DNA from: an uncultured Prevotellaceae bacterium
Lineage (GTDB): Bacteria > Bacteroidota > Bacteroidia > Bacteroidales > Bacteroidaceae
Length of the DNA: 63,951 bases
Direction: 5' to 3'
Assembly (NCBI GenBank): GCA_902800245.1
Contig: CADCDY010000005.1
Span: 1 to 63,951 of the forward strand
In this document: positions 35,445-45,369 of the stretch, piece after piece
Numbering within the stretch: the first letter of the stretch is position 1
Layout of the letters: each line of letters opens with the position of its first letter
Program-made: the position numbers and the translations under genes
Notes under the pieces: generated by a model
Databases searched by the model: none
What the model was told of the DNA's origin: nothing
What the model saw: only the letters and a program-made list of their open reading frames with translations

Positions 35445-37721
35445 ATGACACAAGATATGACACAAAAGATGACGATAATAAAGAAAACCCTGATGCTCCT
35501 GCTGGTGATGGTGGCCTTCGGCACCACCGTGTCGTGGGGACAGGAGTCACCTGACTATTCGGGAACGTATTATCTTAATATGATCGGTACTGCTTCCTAC
35601 TCGGTAAATCCCGCTAGCAACTTTTACCTATGTCCTACGGAAGAATGGTGTTATTATGTTTATGATGAAGAAAATCATCTTGATAAGGTTCAAGCCAATG
35701 ACAACGGACAACCGTTTCTCACAACCTATCAGTGTAGAGATGGTAAAAACGACGCCAAAGCTAAGTGGATTATACAGAAACACGAAACTGAAAACTACTA
35801 TTACATCATTTATGCTAAAGACTCAGAAAATCAGAAATACTTGACATATAATGGGATATTAGAAGGCGCAGGTGAAGACCGCGTTCGCGTACACCTTGAG
35901 TCGGCAATAACTGATGACAACAACTTGTTTGCAATTACCAAGGCTGATGGCGGCTATTTTTTAATCTCTTCAAAAAATGACCCAGATCAGTATCTAAATG
36001 TTACTGATGGAAACAAAAAATCTTATAAAGGCGATACAGGAAAGGATGACGGGCCAACAGGCTATAAAAATGTAGGTGGTATCATTGGCCGTTATTACCA
36101 AGACGTTAATACAAGCCGGTTTTATTTAGAAATACCAAGGCCAACATTTAAGCTTATTAAAGAAAGCAATGTAGAAAAAATAGAAATAACAGAAGCTCTT
36201 GAAGATGTAACTATTTATTATACGACAGATGGAACAGACCCTGTCTTGCCTGCTGCAGGAGAGGATCCAACGGAACCAACAGTAAAATATACAAGCGCGA
36301 TTCCTTTAAATACGAAAAAACAACTGTTGATTAAGTTAATTGCTACGAACAAAGACCGTCACACAGTAAGTACTCCTATTGTAACTTATGTTTATACTAG
36401 AGATATTACATGGTCGGAAACGAGTTTTGTGTATAACGGCACAGCCCAAGCCCCCACTGTTACAAGTGTTAAAATTGGGGATGATGTAGTTCCTGCGAGT
36501 GAATATAAATATAGTTGTAGTAATAATACCAATGCGGGAACCGCTACATTAACGCTAACTGATAAAACCGTGAACAATTATATTGTCGATGGCTATAAGA
36601 ATTTTACAATCCAAAAGGCTCCATTGACGATTATGGCTGATGCGAAGACGAAAGACTATCTTGATGACGATCCAGAATTGACGTTTAGCGTAGAAGGTCT
36701 TCAAGGTGCGGATTCGAAACAAGTGGTAGTAACAAAATGTGAGCTTCAGCGAGCAGCAGGTGAGGTAGTTGTTGAAGGTGGTTATGCTATTACTTTTAGT
36801 GAAACCAAAACAAGCAATAATTATACAGGAACATTTGTTCCTTCGACATTGACTATTCAGCCAAAGAATTTTGGTACAGGAGGGCCCCCACCATCAGGTA
36901 TCAGCGTCTATGTGGAAAAGAACAACGACGTAAATAATCCTTGGAGCGTCTCGGTGTATAATGGCAGTAGACAATTTCAGGCGAGTGACTTTACTTACGA
37001 GGTAGAAGAGGCGGAAACAGAAGGTAGTTATATAGTGACTGTAACAGGTAAATCCCCTAACAGTACAGGTTCTACAACGACTCCATACACAAATTTTGAA
37101 TTCCCTATACGGGTAAGCGATACAGAGAGAGCTGCTCCATATTTCACAGATGAGCAAGATTTGAAGACCTCTTCGGATATTAATCCATATATTGTGAACA
37201 AAGTCAATCCTTCTGTAGGTACAATATCGATTACCCCCATAAGCTATATTCCAAAGGATGTTCCAGTATTGCTGTTGGCTGATGCTGGTGCTACCGGATT
37301 GACAGTATCACCGATGAATGAAGATGTAAGCATATCAGATGTAACACTGAACAACAATAAGTTGATGTACAGTTCTGAAGGAACGGTTACAGTTGCGGCA
37401 GCACAGGCTTATATTTACTATCTGGGTGAGTTCGTTTTGACTACGGCAGGTTCTATTAAACAAAATAGATTCTACCTTTACAATCCCAATTACAATGGCG
37501 GCACCGAGACCCCGTCAGACCCAGAGCCAGACCCAGCTCCAGCACGCACTCTGAAAATCATTAAGAACGATACGACAGGCCTCCTCGTGCTGAAGGATAT
37601 CAGCAATGCGGAGAATAATGCCACAGCGCACTGGTACACCCTCGATGGTCGCCGCCTCAGTGGCAAGCCCACCATGAAGGGATTGTATATCAAGAACGGA
37701 AAAAAGTTCGTGATTAAGTGA
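35445..37721 (+). CDS. Secreted multidomain protein (758 residues) with C-terminal sorting-like tail
   Basis: The signal peptide (about 10-32) ends near VSWGQE. Residues about 35-215 form an N-terminal domain of unknown type with Tyr/Trp-rich text. Residues about 235-310 resemble a chitobiase-type or FN3-like beta-sandwich (VTIYYTTDGTDP). An MBG-like Ig repeat follows (about 325-475: SFVYNGTAQAPTVTSV ... APLTIMADAKTKDYLDDDPELTFSVEGL), then a Pro-rich linker (about 682-695) and a C-terminal YTLDGRRLSGKPTMKGLYIKNG segment of the kind common on Prevotella secreted proteins. It starts 4 bp after DUF4325 and precedes the second YGGGN protein by 39 bp. A surface or matrix role is likely; ligand unknown. 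Confidence 0.72.
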   Translation: MTQDMTQKMTIIKKTLMLLLVMVAFGTTVSWGQESPDYSGTYYLNMIGTASYSVNPASNFYLCPTEEWCYYVYDEENHLDKVQANDNGQPFLTTYQCRDGKNDAKAKWIIQKHETENYYYIIYAKDSENQKYLTYNGILEGAGEDRVRVHLESAITDDNNLFAITKADGGYFLISSKNDPDQYLNVTDGNKKSYKGDTGKDDGPTGYKNVGGIIGRYYQDVNTSRFYLEIPRPTFKLIKESNVEKIEITEALEDVTIYYTTDGTDPVLPAAGEDPTEPTVKYTSAIPLNTKKQLLIKLIATNKDRHTVSTPIVTYVYTRDITWSETSFVYNGTAQAPTVTSVKIGDDVVPASEYKYSCSNNTNAGTATLTLTDKTVNNYIVDGYKNFTIQKAPLTIMADAKTKDYLDDDPELTFSVEGLQGADSKQVVVTKCELQRAAGEVVVEGGYAITFSETKTSNNYTGTFVPSTLTIQPKNFGTGGPPPSGISVYVEKNNDVNNPWSVSVYNGSRQFQASDFTYEVEEAETEGSYIVTVTGKSPNSTGSTTTPYTNFEFPIRVSDTERAAPYFTDEQDLKTSSDINPYIVNKVNPSVGTISITPISYIPKDVPVLLLADAGATGLTVSPMNEDVSISDVTLNNNKLMYSSEGTVTVAAAQAYIYYLGEFVLTTAGSIKQNRFYLYNPNYNGGTETPSDPEPDPAPARTLKIIKNDTTGLLVLKDISNAENNATAHWYTLDGRRLSGKPTMKGLYIKNGKKFVIK

Positions 37722-37760
37722 GACCACGAATTAAACGAATTATACGAATAGAACGATATA

Positions 37761-40700
37761 ATGCAAGATATGAAGAAGACAATACGATTCTTTTTAGTGT
37801 TGACTGCGCTGATGATAGGTGCGGCAGGAGAAGTGAAGGCTATAATAGCTACGGATATCCACTTTAACTATGACGAGGCGAAAGGTTCAGCCAGTGTAGC
37901 AGAGGGCGGTATAACGACTGTCGCTAGCGGAACAAAGGTCATGATAGTCGTAACGCCTAATGACGGTTACTCTATTTCTGCGGGTACCATCATTGTTGAA
38001 AAGATGATTTATCCCACAGATAAAGCCCCGAGACGTACGTCCGGCTTATCTGGCGACCTTGATGTCACCCATGAGGAATCAAACAATTATTCTTTCGTCA
38101 TTCCTTCAGACTACGACGGTGCCTATGTCACCGTGAATTTCTACCAGACTCCTTCAGGTGGCTTTACAGCCATATCGTCGCTTTCGGAGATTACAGATTT
38201 AACTACAGGCAAATATGTATTAGCAGGCGACATTAATGCTTCTGGCAACATGTTGGGAGAGTTTAAAGGAGAACTCAATGGTAATAATCATACTATCTAT
38301 GGTCTTCAGCATCCATTGTTTTCTTCTACTGATGGAGAAGCAAAGATTTATAATCTGAACTTTGAGGATGTAAACATCAACGTTGTTGCTTCTGACGGCA
38401 CTGATGGAGATGCAGGTGTCATTACCGCAAAAGCAAAAGGTGCTACACGCATTTACAACTGTGGTATTTTGCCTTCTGCAGCCCTTCGTGATGCCGACAA
38501 TAATGTCACAGGTTTTATAGGCTGTTCTGTCGGAGGCTCACGTTATGTCGGTGGTTTCGTGGGATTTCTTGACGAGGAGGCCCGCGTCATCAATTGCTTC
38601 AGCTATGCCAATATCACAGGTGGTACTAATGTTGGTGGTATTGTAGGATATAACAACGTGGCAACTGCGTCCAACAATCTTAAGACGATGGTCATGAACT
38701 GTATGTTCTACGGTGACATTACTGGTGGAGACAGTAAGGCACCAATATATAACGGCAAGATAATTTCTAACGCGGGTGATAAAGGTGTAGGTAACTATAA
38801 CTATTTCCGTTTAGAGGCTCCTTACGTGCAGCCTACTGGTGTGACTTATAATTGTGCCCTTGGTGCCGAGGATCGTTTTCTAAATCGTTTTGAGTTCTAT
38901 CGTCACCTGCTTAACAGCCATCGTGAATTAGCAGGCTGGTGGGCTACCGGCACTTATAGTGGGGAAGCAATGCTCAAATGGGTACTGGAACCATCACAAT
39001 TAGGCACAGCGACGCCCTATCCTATATTGAAGGAATCTGACAAATATCCTTCCGTTGTCAATATTGATGTGAATCATTCTGAGCTATATAAGGGGCGGGA
39101 CTTGACAGTCGGACGTAAACTTGGTACGCTGACGGTGAATATCCAGATGGGCAACGGTGCTGTGTATAACCACCCTGGCACTGGAGACAATGAGGCTAAA
39201 ATCACCACCCCGCAACTCACCCTCAACATCACTGACAAGGATCCTGATCACTTCAACTTCAACTACTATAAGGTGCAGTTGCCTTTTTACAACGACGTAG
39301 GCACTAAGAACTATACTGGAAATCGTGTGGTGACGGGATGGAAAATTGTCAGCATAACAGACGGTACGGCAGGCACTTATAGCACAGGCGAAGACGTGAC
39401 TTATACTGACGGCGTGTTGACAGCAACCCCATACAATTTTGCCGACCGCAACTGCACCAACAAAGACCTCTACAGCGTCAGCGGCCGTGTCTTCAACCAG
39501 GGTGCCTATTGGGATGTGCCTTATGGTGTTACCGCCATCACTATCGAGCCCTACTGGGCCAAATGCGCCTATCTGGCCGATGCCTACGCCGATGTGGTGT
39601 ACAATACCGCTATGACTTCAGCCACCAATGTTCCCAACGTCGGCGGTGGACAGAAATACACCAACGGAAACAGCTATTCAATCGCCGGAGAGAACCAAAA
39701 AGTTTTCACCTCCAGGAGCAACGCTATCTCATCTTCGAATTCGGGACTTTATCAGGGGACGAGTGGTGCGGGTAGTCACACCGTTTATGATTATGCCGTG
39801 GTGCTTGTGGGTAATTATCATCATTATGGTAACATGGAAGCAAGTAACGACAAACCTTATACAGTCACCTCTGTTGACCTTGATGGCGACAATGAACCCG
39901 ACTATTCCTATATCCTTCGTTTTGACAGTCGTAACAAAGTACATCCTGTGAGGGTTGACTTTATCAATATTCCCGGCCTCGGCATGGCGCAGAAATCCAC
40001 AGGTGGTACGGGCACCTATAACTTCGGCATCATGCAGCCTAAAGGCTGGTTCGAGAGCACCAATACGTCGCTCTTCCGTGAGACGCAGTTCGAGTATGAC
40101 AGTTCTGAAAGAATCGCCGCCCCATATATCTTGCAGGGTGGCGTGATGGAGCAGTGGGTGAATGGGCAGAGTGCTGGCCACGCCAATAAGACCACCTATT
40201 TCCATGTGGGAGGTAACGTGTGGTTTAAGGAGTTCCACCGCGGAACTCACCAAGACGAGAAATACGATGCCAACCATTCCCCCATTTCGGTCACGGGCGG
40301 CGACTTCGACCAGTTCCACCTCACAGGTCTCTACCGCGCCGATGCAAACATCTGCGATGACAATGCCGAGTGCTACATTACCGGCGGACGTTTCGGCGTA
40401 GTGGCAGGTACCGGCATGGACGGCCTCGGGACCTCCGACGGCAAGGGCAACATCACCTGGATTATCGATAATGCCGACATCGAGGAGTTCTATGCTGGCA
40501 GTTTCAACGCCGACAAACCTGCTATCGGCAACCTCCACACCATCGTCAACGGCGGACATATCGACTTATTCTGCGGCGGCCCCAAATTCGGCGACATGAG
40601 CAGCGGAAAGACCGTCACCACCACGGCCACGGGCTGCACCTTCGGCACCTTCTTCGGTGCCGGCTACGGTGGCAACTCCTACAGCCGTCAAGCGCCGTAT

Positions 40701-43442
40701 AACCATAGCGGTTTAATAAATTTCCCGCATAACCAATCTCAAGCAGGTAACGACGCTTCCTGGAACGCATGGTTAAGTCGATTTTATAAGCAGGAATACA
40801 ATAGTACTTATGGAGGAGTCTCTACCCAGTTCAGCTATCAGTTCCTGCCCATGTCGGGCAACACTACCAATGTGGCGCGTATATTTATTGAATACGTGAA
40901 ATTCTCGTTGGCTAAAACCCGAAATGTTACTTCTAAACTGACGGGATGTACGATTACTGGCAATTTCTATGGAGGTGGCAATCTTGGTAAGGTTGAAGGT
41001 CCTGTCAATTCAACACTTACTAATTGTACGGTTAATGGTAATGTGTTCGGTGCAGGATTCTCAGGAAATCTACCTATAGTTGAGGTTGATGATCCTAATG
41101 GCTTTGAGATAGAGCCCTACTACTATGAAGCTCTTGGTACCTATCGTACTGGTAAAAAAGGTGCTACGACGACTTATACCTGGGATCACGCTGATGCTAT
41201 TTCTATTGACAAAACGAAAAAGATTCTTTATACTACCGAAAACCTTAATGACCTAGGCACGGTATCCGGCAATGTCACGTTGAACATTCTCGGTGACAAT
41301 ACTGTCATAAATGGTGATGTCTATGGCGGTGGTGCTGAGGCTAAGTCGAACACCGATTATTACAAAGATTCCAGCCCTGTTACTACTACAAAAACTACCG
41401 TCAACCTGATAGGCGGAAAGATTATGGGTGACGTATATGGCGGTGGCTTAGGACGCCTGGTGAAGGCTGCAGTAGGTACGCCTGGCACTGATGATTATCA
41501 GGCTGCAGTTGAAAAAGTAGAAGCCCATGTAGGCAATACTGTGGTAAACCTCAACGGTATATCTGCAACCGAATATACTTCCAATACAGAATTGTATAGT
41601 ACTTGGGGCTTAGAACAAAATGAAGAAAACGGTCCATGGGTCGTAGCTGACGAGACAAATACAGAAAACGAGACTACAACCACAGTACGTAAGGGATGTA
41701 TTATAGCCGGTACCAATGTGTCGCCAGCCAATAATCATGGACGAATCTTTGGCTGTAACAACCTGATGGGTACGCCAAAAGGCAGTGCAACAGTAAACAT
41801 CTATAAGACAAATGGTTTTGAAGGACATGAAAGAACAAAAGCCGAACTTTTAGATGACATCGATGACAGCAAACACTCATACGAAGTGCAAGCTGTCTAT
41901 GGCGGTGGTAACCTTGCGGCATACGAGCCCAACGCCCCTGACACTAAGCAGACACTGGTGAATATCTATGGTTGTGGGGACACCAGCATTAAGCAAGTCT
42001 ATGGCGGAGGAAATGCTGCCTCGACACCAGCTACACAGGTACATGTTTACGGCACTTACGAGATTGAAGAGATCTTTGGCGGTGGTAATGGTAAAGATGA
42101 TATCTCAAAAGACGGTGGTACAACCTTTATAAAGAATCCTGGTGCAAACGTTGGCTTCAAGGACTATTGGGACTATGAGAATGAAAAGGACATGGAGGCT
42201 TACGACACCAAAGATAAACGACAGGCTTCTGCCTTCATCGAAAACTATGTCTATGGCTCTGGTGAGGCACATGTAAATATCCACGGCGGAAAGACTCACC
42301 GTGTGTATGGCGGTTCTAACACCAAGGGTAATGTGAAAGCAGTAGCCGTTACCATGTTGGAGGAAGCCAGTGGTTGCGACTTTAATGTTGATGAGGCATA
42401 CGGTGGTGGTAAGAGTGCACCAATGGACGGTGCGTCAAGGTTGGAGATGGCCTGCATCCCTGGTCTAAAAAATGCATACGGCGGTGCTGAGGCTGCTGAC
42501 ATCCAGAGTGACGTAACGTTGAACATCACCAATGGTAACTTCGACCGTGTGTTTGGCGGCAACAACGTGAGTGGAACCATACACGGTAGCATTACGGTAA
42601 ACATTGAGGAGACGGGCTGTCACCTTATTACTATTGGACAGTTGTATGGTGGTGGCAACCAGGCAGCATACACTGGTCCTTGGAAAGATGATAATGACCA
42701 TTCGAAGGGACGCCAAGGTCCGACTGTGAATGTTAAGTCGTTCACCAGCATTGGCGATGTCTATGGCGGTGGTTACGGTAAGACGGCTACGGTAGAAGGC
42801 GATACAGAAGTCAACATCAATGTTTGCGACGGTAAAAACTTCGGAGAGACACAACAAACTGAAGAAGAAAACCGAGCAGCAATCGCTACTAACTGGGCTT
42901 ATTTAGATAATAATGAAGTCAAACCAGTGACGCAAGACCCCGGTTACAGGACTATCAGGTTCAGCGAATATGTAAGGACCGATGATGGCGGGTTTGTGGA
43001 CGAGGACGATGACGGCAACAAAGATGTAGTGAATCAGTCCATCATAGTTTTTTACCCAAAGCATACGTCTGGTGAAATCGGTGGCATCAATAACGTCTAT
43101 GGCGGTGGTAATGCGGCCAAAGTCGTAGGCAGTACGCATGTCAATATTGGTACTGTTGATGGAGAGATTACTTTTGAAACACCGACAAGTGTCACTGATG
43201 CGAATGAACGAAAGCATGAGGTTAAAGGTGCTTCCATCGTAGGTAACGTATATGGCGGGGGTAACCAGGCCGAAGTTACGGGCAACACGAATGTAACGAT
43301 AGGTAAGGAGACGACAACGACAGTGACGCCTACACCTGCTCCGGCCGTTGAACCTGCGACGAACAATAATCCTGCGGCAGAAAGCAATGCTCGACGGGAT
43401 GAGGGCAGAACGACGGTAGCGCGACAGACTCGACGAATGTAA
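37761..43442 (+). CDS. Second giant YGGGN-repeat surface protein (1893 residues), C-terminus probably frameshifted
   Basis: Signal peptide (about 5-27, ending EVKA). Residues about 155-315 contain GLUG-type text (GELNGNNHTIYGL, GGFVGFLDEEARVINCF, VGGIVGY). A middle region follows without recognised domains. Residues about 1065-1850 carry about fifteen YGGGN-like motifs in units such as VYGGGNAAKVVGSTHVNIG. The last 18 codons before the stop at 43442 are Arg-rich and unlike the rest. Adding one G at 43403-43405 would instead give an end DGSATDSTNVTIDKQATE stopping at 43468, which continues the repeat. Either way there is no T9SS tail, unlike the 4170-residue relative, so surface attachment must differ or the gene has lost its end. 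Confidence 0.75.
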   Translation: MQDMKKTIRFFLVLTALMIGAAGEVKAIIATDIHFNYDEAKGSASVAEGGITTVASGTKVMIVVTPNDGYSISAGTIIVEKMIYPTDKAPRRTSGLSGDLDVTHEESNNYSFVIPSDYDGAYVTVNFYQTPSGGFTAISSLSEITDLTTGKYVLAGDINASGNMLGEFKGELNGNNHTIYGLQHPLFSSTDGEAKIYNLNFEDVNINVVASDGTDGDAGVITAKAKGATRIYNCGILPSAALRDADNNVTGFIGCSVGGSRYVGGFVGFLDEEARVINCFSYANITGGTNVGGIVGYNNVATASNNLKTMVMNCMFYGDITGGDSKAPIYNGKIISNAGDKGVGNYNYFRLEAPYVQPTGVTYNCALGAEDRFLNRFEFYRHLLNSHRELAGWWATGTYSGEAMLKWVLEPSQLGTATPYPILKESDKYPSVVNIDVNHSELYKGRDLTVGRKLGTLTVNIQMGNGAVYNHPGTGDNEAKITTPQLTLNITDKDPDHFNFNYYKVQLPFYNDVGTKNYTGNRVVTGWKIVSITDGTAGTYSTGEDVTYTDGVLTATPYNFADRNCTNKDLYSVSGRVFNQGAYWDVPYGVTAITIEPYWAKCAYLADAYADVVYNTAMTSATNVPNVGGGQKYTNGNSYSIAGENQKVFTSRSNAISSSNSGLYQGTSGAGSHTVYDYAVVLVGNYHHYGNMEASNDKPYTVTSVDLDGDNEPDYSYILRFDSRNKVHPVRVDFINIPGLGMAQKSTGGTGTYNFGIMQPKGWFESTNTSLFRETQFEYDSSERIAAPYILQGGVMEQWVNGQSAGHANKTTYFHVGGNVWFKEFHRGTHQDEKYDANHSPISVTGGDFDQFHLTGLYRADANICDDNAECYITGGRFGVVAGTGMDGLGTSDGKGNITWIIDNADIEEFYAGSFNADKPAIGNLHTIVNGGHIDLFCGGPKFGDMSSGKTVTTTATGCTFGTFFGAGYGGNSYSRQAPYNHSGLINFPHNQSQAGNDASWNAWLSRFYKQEYNSTYGGVSTQFSYQFLPMSGNTTNVARIFIEYVKFSLAKTRNVTSKLTGCTITGNFYGGGNLGKVEGPVNSTLTNCTVNGNVFGAGFSGNLPIVEVDDPNGFEIEPYYYEALGTYRTGKKGATTTYTWDHADAISIDKTKKILYTTENLNDLGTVSGNVTLNILGDNTVINGDVYGGGAEAKSNTDYYKDSSPVTTTKTTVNLIGGKIMGDVYGGGLGRLVKAAVGTPGTDDYQAAVEKVEAHVGNTVVNLNGISATEYTSNTELYSTWGLEQNEENGPWVVADETNTENETTTTVRKGCIIAGTNVSPANNHGRIFGCNNLMGTPKGSATVNIYKTNGFEGHERTKAELLDDIDDSKHSYEVQAVYGGGNLAAYEPNAPDTKQTLVNIYGCGDTSIKQVYGGGNAASTPATQVHVYGTYEIEEIFGGGNGKDDISKDGGTTFIKNPGANVGFKDYWDYENEKDMEAYDTKDKRQASAFIENYVYGSGEAHVNIHGGKTHRVYGGSNTKGNVKAVAVTMLEEASGCDFNVDEAYGGGKSAPMDGASRLEMACIPGLKNAYGGAEAADIQSDVTLNITNGNFDRVFGGNNVSGTIHGSITVNIEETGCHLITIGQLYGGGNQAAYTGPWKDDNDHSKGRQGPTVNVKSFTSIGDVYGGGYGKTATVEGDTEVNINVCDGKNFGETQQTEEENRAAIATNWAYLDNNEVKPVTQDPGYRTIRFSEYVRTDDGGFVDEDDDGNKDVVNQSIIVFYPKHTSGEIGGINNVYGGGNAAKVVGSTHVNIGTVDGEITFETPTSVTDANERKHEVKGASIVGNVYGGGNQAEVTGNTNVTIGKETTTTVTPTPAPAVEPATNNNPAAESNARRDEGRTTVARQTRRM

Positions 43443-43483
43443 CCATCGACAAGCAGGCGACAGAGTAGGTGAATATAAACGAT

Positions 43484-43513
43484 AACCGCCGCAGGGGTTT
43501 CCTTGCGGCGGTT
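43484..43513. terminator. Bidirectional terminator between the 1893-residue gene and vanZ-like gene
   Basis: A 13-bp GC-rich stem (AACCGCCGCAGGG with CCTTGCGGCGGTT, one G-T pair) and a four-base loop, followed by T-rich sequence on the plus strand. It lies between two convergent genes and could stop both. Confidence 0.8.
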
Positions 43514-43535
43514 GTTGTTTTATGGTGGTTGTCGT

Positions 43536-43934
43536 TTAGTTACGGTGGAAGAAGAGGAAGTTCATAAGGAGGCCGACGAGGGCGGCAAGGAGGACACCGA
43601 GGGAATTGGCGGCGAAGTCGAGCCAGTCGCCATTGCGGTGACCGCCGGTGCAATACTCTTGCAGGAGTTCGAGGAGGCCGCTCATGAGGATGGGCAGCAG
43701 GAAGGCGTAGAAGAACAGCTTCTCGTAGTCGAGGCGGTTGTGGTGGCGGAGGTATTCGAACCAGATGACGGAGCAAGTGCCTCCATACATGACGAGGTGT
43801 GTCCATTTGTCGATGAAGGCCACGTCATCGAATGGTGTCTCCGGGAAGATGGGTGTGAGCGAGAGTATCCAGACGAGTGCGATGCAGCACCAAGAAAGTG
43901 GATATCTTTTTAATGAAGGAATCTGTTTCTGCAT
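43536..43934 (-). CDS. VanZ-like membrane protein
   Basis: 132 residues from the ATG at 43934; an ATG at 43958 is inside the palindromic promoter and would precede the transcript start. Four hydrophobic helices are seen: WCCIALVWILSLTP, a stretch around VMYGGTCSVIWF, FFYAFLLPILMSGLLELLQ, and AANSLGVLLAALVGLLMNFLFF. The conserved VanZ-type residues are present (DKWTHLVMYGG, ELLQEYCTGGHRNGDWLDFAANSLG). VanZ relatives affect resistance to glycopeptide or envelope stress in some species, but most Bacteroidota members are uncharacterised. It is divergent from the symporter and shares its promoter region. Confidence 0.8.
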   Translation of the reverse strand: MQKQIPSLKRYPLSWCCIALVWILSLTPIFPETPFDDVAFIDKWTHLVMYGGTCSVIWFEYLRHHNRLDYEKLFFYAFLLPILMSGLLELLQEYCTGGHRNGDWLDFAANSLGVLLAALVGLLMNFLFFHRN

Positions 43935-43952
43935 ATTTATTTGCTGTTTTGG

Positions 43953-43986
43953 TTGCAAAAGTACAAAATATTTTGTACTTTTGCAA
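43953..43986. promoter_or_regulatory. Perfect 34-bp palindrome forming a divergent promoter
   Basis: Each 17-bp arm begins TTGCAAAAGTACAAAAT and the two arms are exact reverse complements. Each strand therefore carries TACTTTTG, a -7 element, pointing toward the VanZ-like gene on one side and the sodium symporter on the other. The two promoters overlap face to face and cannot easily be occupied at once. Confidence 0.9.
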
Positions 43987-43992
43987 GCGAAT

Positions 43993-45369
43993 ATGGAGAA
44001 ACATGAGATGGCAAAGCTGAAAAGGGCTAACTTCGGGAGCCATTTAGGTGTTATCCTGGCTACGGCAGGTTCTGCCGTGGGACTGGGTAACGTGTGGCGG
44101 TTCCCTTATATGACTGGCGAGAACGGTGGTGCGGTGTTTATCATCATCTATGTAATTTGTGTGCTGCTGTTGGGTATTCCCTGTATGGTCAGTGAGTTTA
44201 TCGTGGGTCGTCACGGACGGGCCAATACGGCGGGGGCTTACCGGAAACTGGCCGGGGGCGGTCCTTGGTCGCTCATCGGCTATATGGGTGTACTGACGGG
44301 ATTCCTTATCACGGGCTACTATGCTGTGGTGGCGGGCTGGTGCGGACAGTATATCTGGGCGTCGCTGGTAGGACATATGTCGGGGTCGCCGGAGTATTTC
44401 AAGCAGTATTTTGCGTCGTTGAGTACCGACCCCGTGAAACCCGTATTGTGGACGGTCATCATGTTGGGACTGACGTATCTGATCATCGAAAAGGGTGTGC
44501 GAGACGGTATCGAGCGTGCCTCGAAGGTGATGATGCCCACCTTATTTATATTATTACTGGTTATCGTGGTGGCGTCGTGTATGTTGCCAGGTGCCGAGAA
44601 GGGTATCGACTTCCTGTTTAAGCCCGACTTTACGAAAATCAATAGCGACGTGTTTTTGAGTGCCTTGGGGCAGGCGTTCTATTCGCTGAGTATTGCCATG
44701 GGGTGTCTGTGTACCTATGCCAGCTATTTCTCGAGAGAGACCAACCTGACGGGTTCGGCTACGCAGATAGCAGTGATAGACTGTATCGTGGCCATTCTGG
44801 CAGGACTGATGATATTCCCTGCGGCCTTTGCCGTGGGCGTGAGTCCGGACTCGGGTGCCTCGTTGGTATTTATCACCCTGCCGAACGTGTTCCAGCAGGC
44901 CTTTGCGGGCATTCCCGTACTGGGCTACGTTATCTCGCTGGTGTTCTTTGCACTGTTGACGCTGGCAGCACTGACGTCGCTGATATCGCTGCATGAGGTG
45001 TCGACGGCTTTCCTTCATGAGGAGCTCGTCATTACCCGTAAGAAGGCGGCACTCATCGTGACCGTTACGACGATAATCATTGGTTGTCTGTGTTCGCTAT
45101 CGCTGGGTGCGGTAGAGTTTATGACGGTATGGGAAAAGACGCTGTTTGACATCTTTGACTTCGTGACGGGACAGATATTCCTACCTGTCGTCGGATTCCT
45201 GACATGTATCTTTATCGGATGGTTCGTACCGCATAAGTTGGTGCGCGACGAATTTACCAACTGGGGAACGCTGCGCGGACGGTTCTTCCACCTGTATCTA
45301 TTCCTGGTGAAGTACGTCTGTCCATTGGCGATATTGTTTATTTTCCTGCACCAATTTGGTTTGATATGA
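43993..45369 (+). CDS. Sodium-dependent transporter (NSS/SNF family, LeuT fold)
   Basis: 458 residues from the ATG at 43993 (or 453 from 44008, MAKLKRANFGS). About twelve membrane helices. The family start AKLKRANFGSHLGVILATAGSAVGLGNVWRFPYMTGENGG is present in pieces: GSAVGLGNVWRFPY carries the unwound helix 1 with its sodium and substrate contacts. Later, LSIAMGCLCTYASYF is the helix 6 region. It imports an amino acid or amine using the sodium gradient; the substrate cannot be told. The longer open frame back to 43738 is excluded because the promoter palindrome lies inside it. It overlaps the next gene by 4 bp (ATGA). Confidence 0.9.
   Translation: MEKHEMAKLKRANFGSHLGVILATAGSAVGLGNVWRFPYMTGENGGAVFIIIYVICVLLLGIPCMVSEFIVGRHGRANTAGAYRKLAGGGPWSLIGYMGVLTGFLITGYYAVVAGWCGQYIWASLVGHMSGSPEYFKQYFASLSTDPVKPVLWTVIMLGLTYLIIEKGVRDGIERASKVMMPTLFILLLVIVVASCMLPGAEKGIDFLFKPDFTKINSDVFLSALGQAFYSLSIAMGCLCTYASYFSRETNLTGSATQIAVIDCIVAILAGLMIFPAAFAVGVSPDSGASLVFITLPNVFQQAFAGIPVLGYVISLVFFALLTLAALTSLISLHEVSTAFLHEELVITRKKAALIVTVTTIIIGCLCSLSLGAVEFMTVWEKTLFDIFDFVTGQIFLPVVGFLTCIFIGWFVPHKLVRDEFTNWGTLRGRFFHLYLFLVKYVCPLAILFIFLHQFGLI

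Noticed and set aside
43938-43958. Upstream ATG for the VanZ-like gene at 43958
   Set aside because: This ATG is within the promoter palindrome, upstream of the predicted transcript start.
43738-43992. N-terminal extension of the sodium symporter back to 43738
   Set aside because: The extension contains the palindromic promoter and overlaps the VanZ-like gene; the family start is MAKLKRANFG-like at 44008 or just before.
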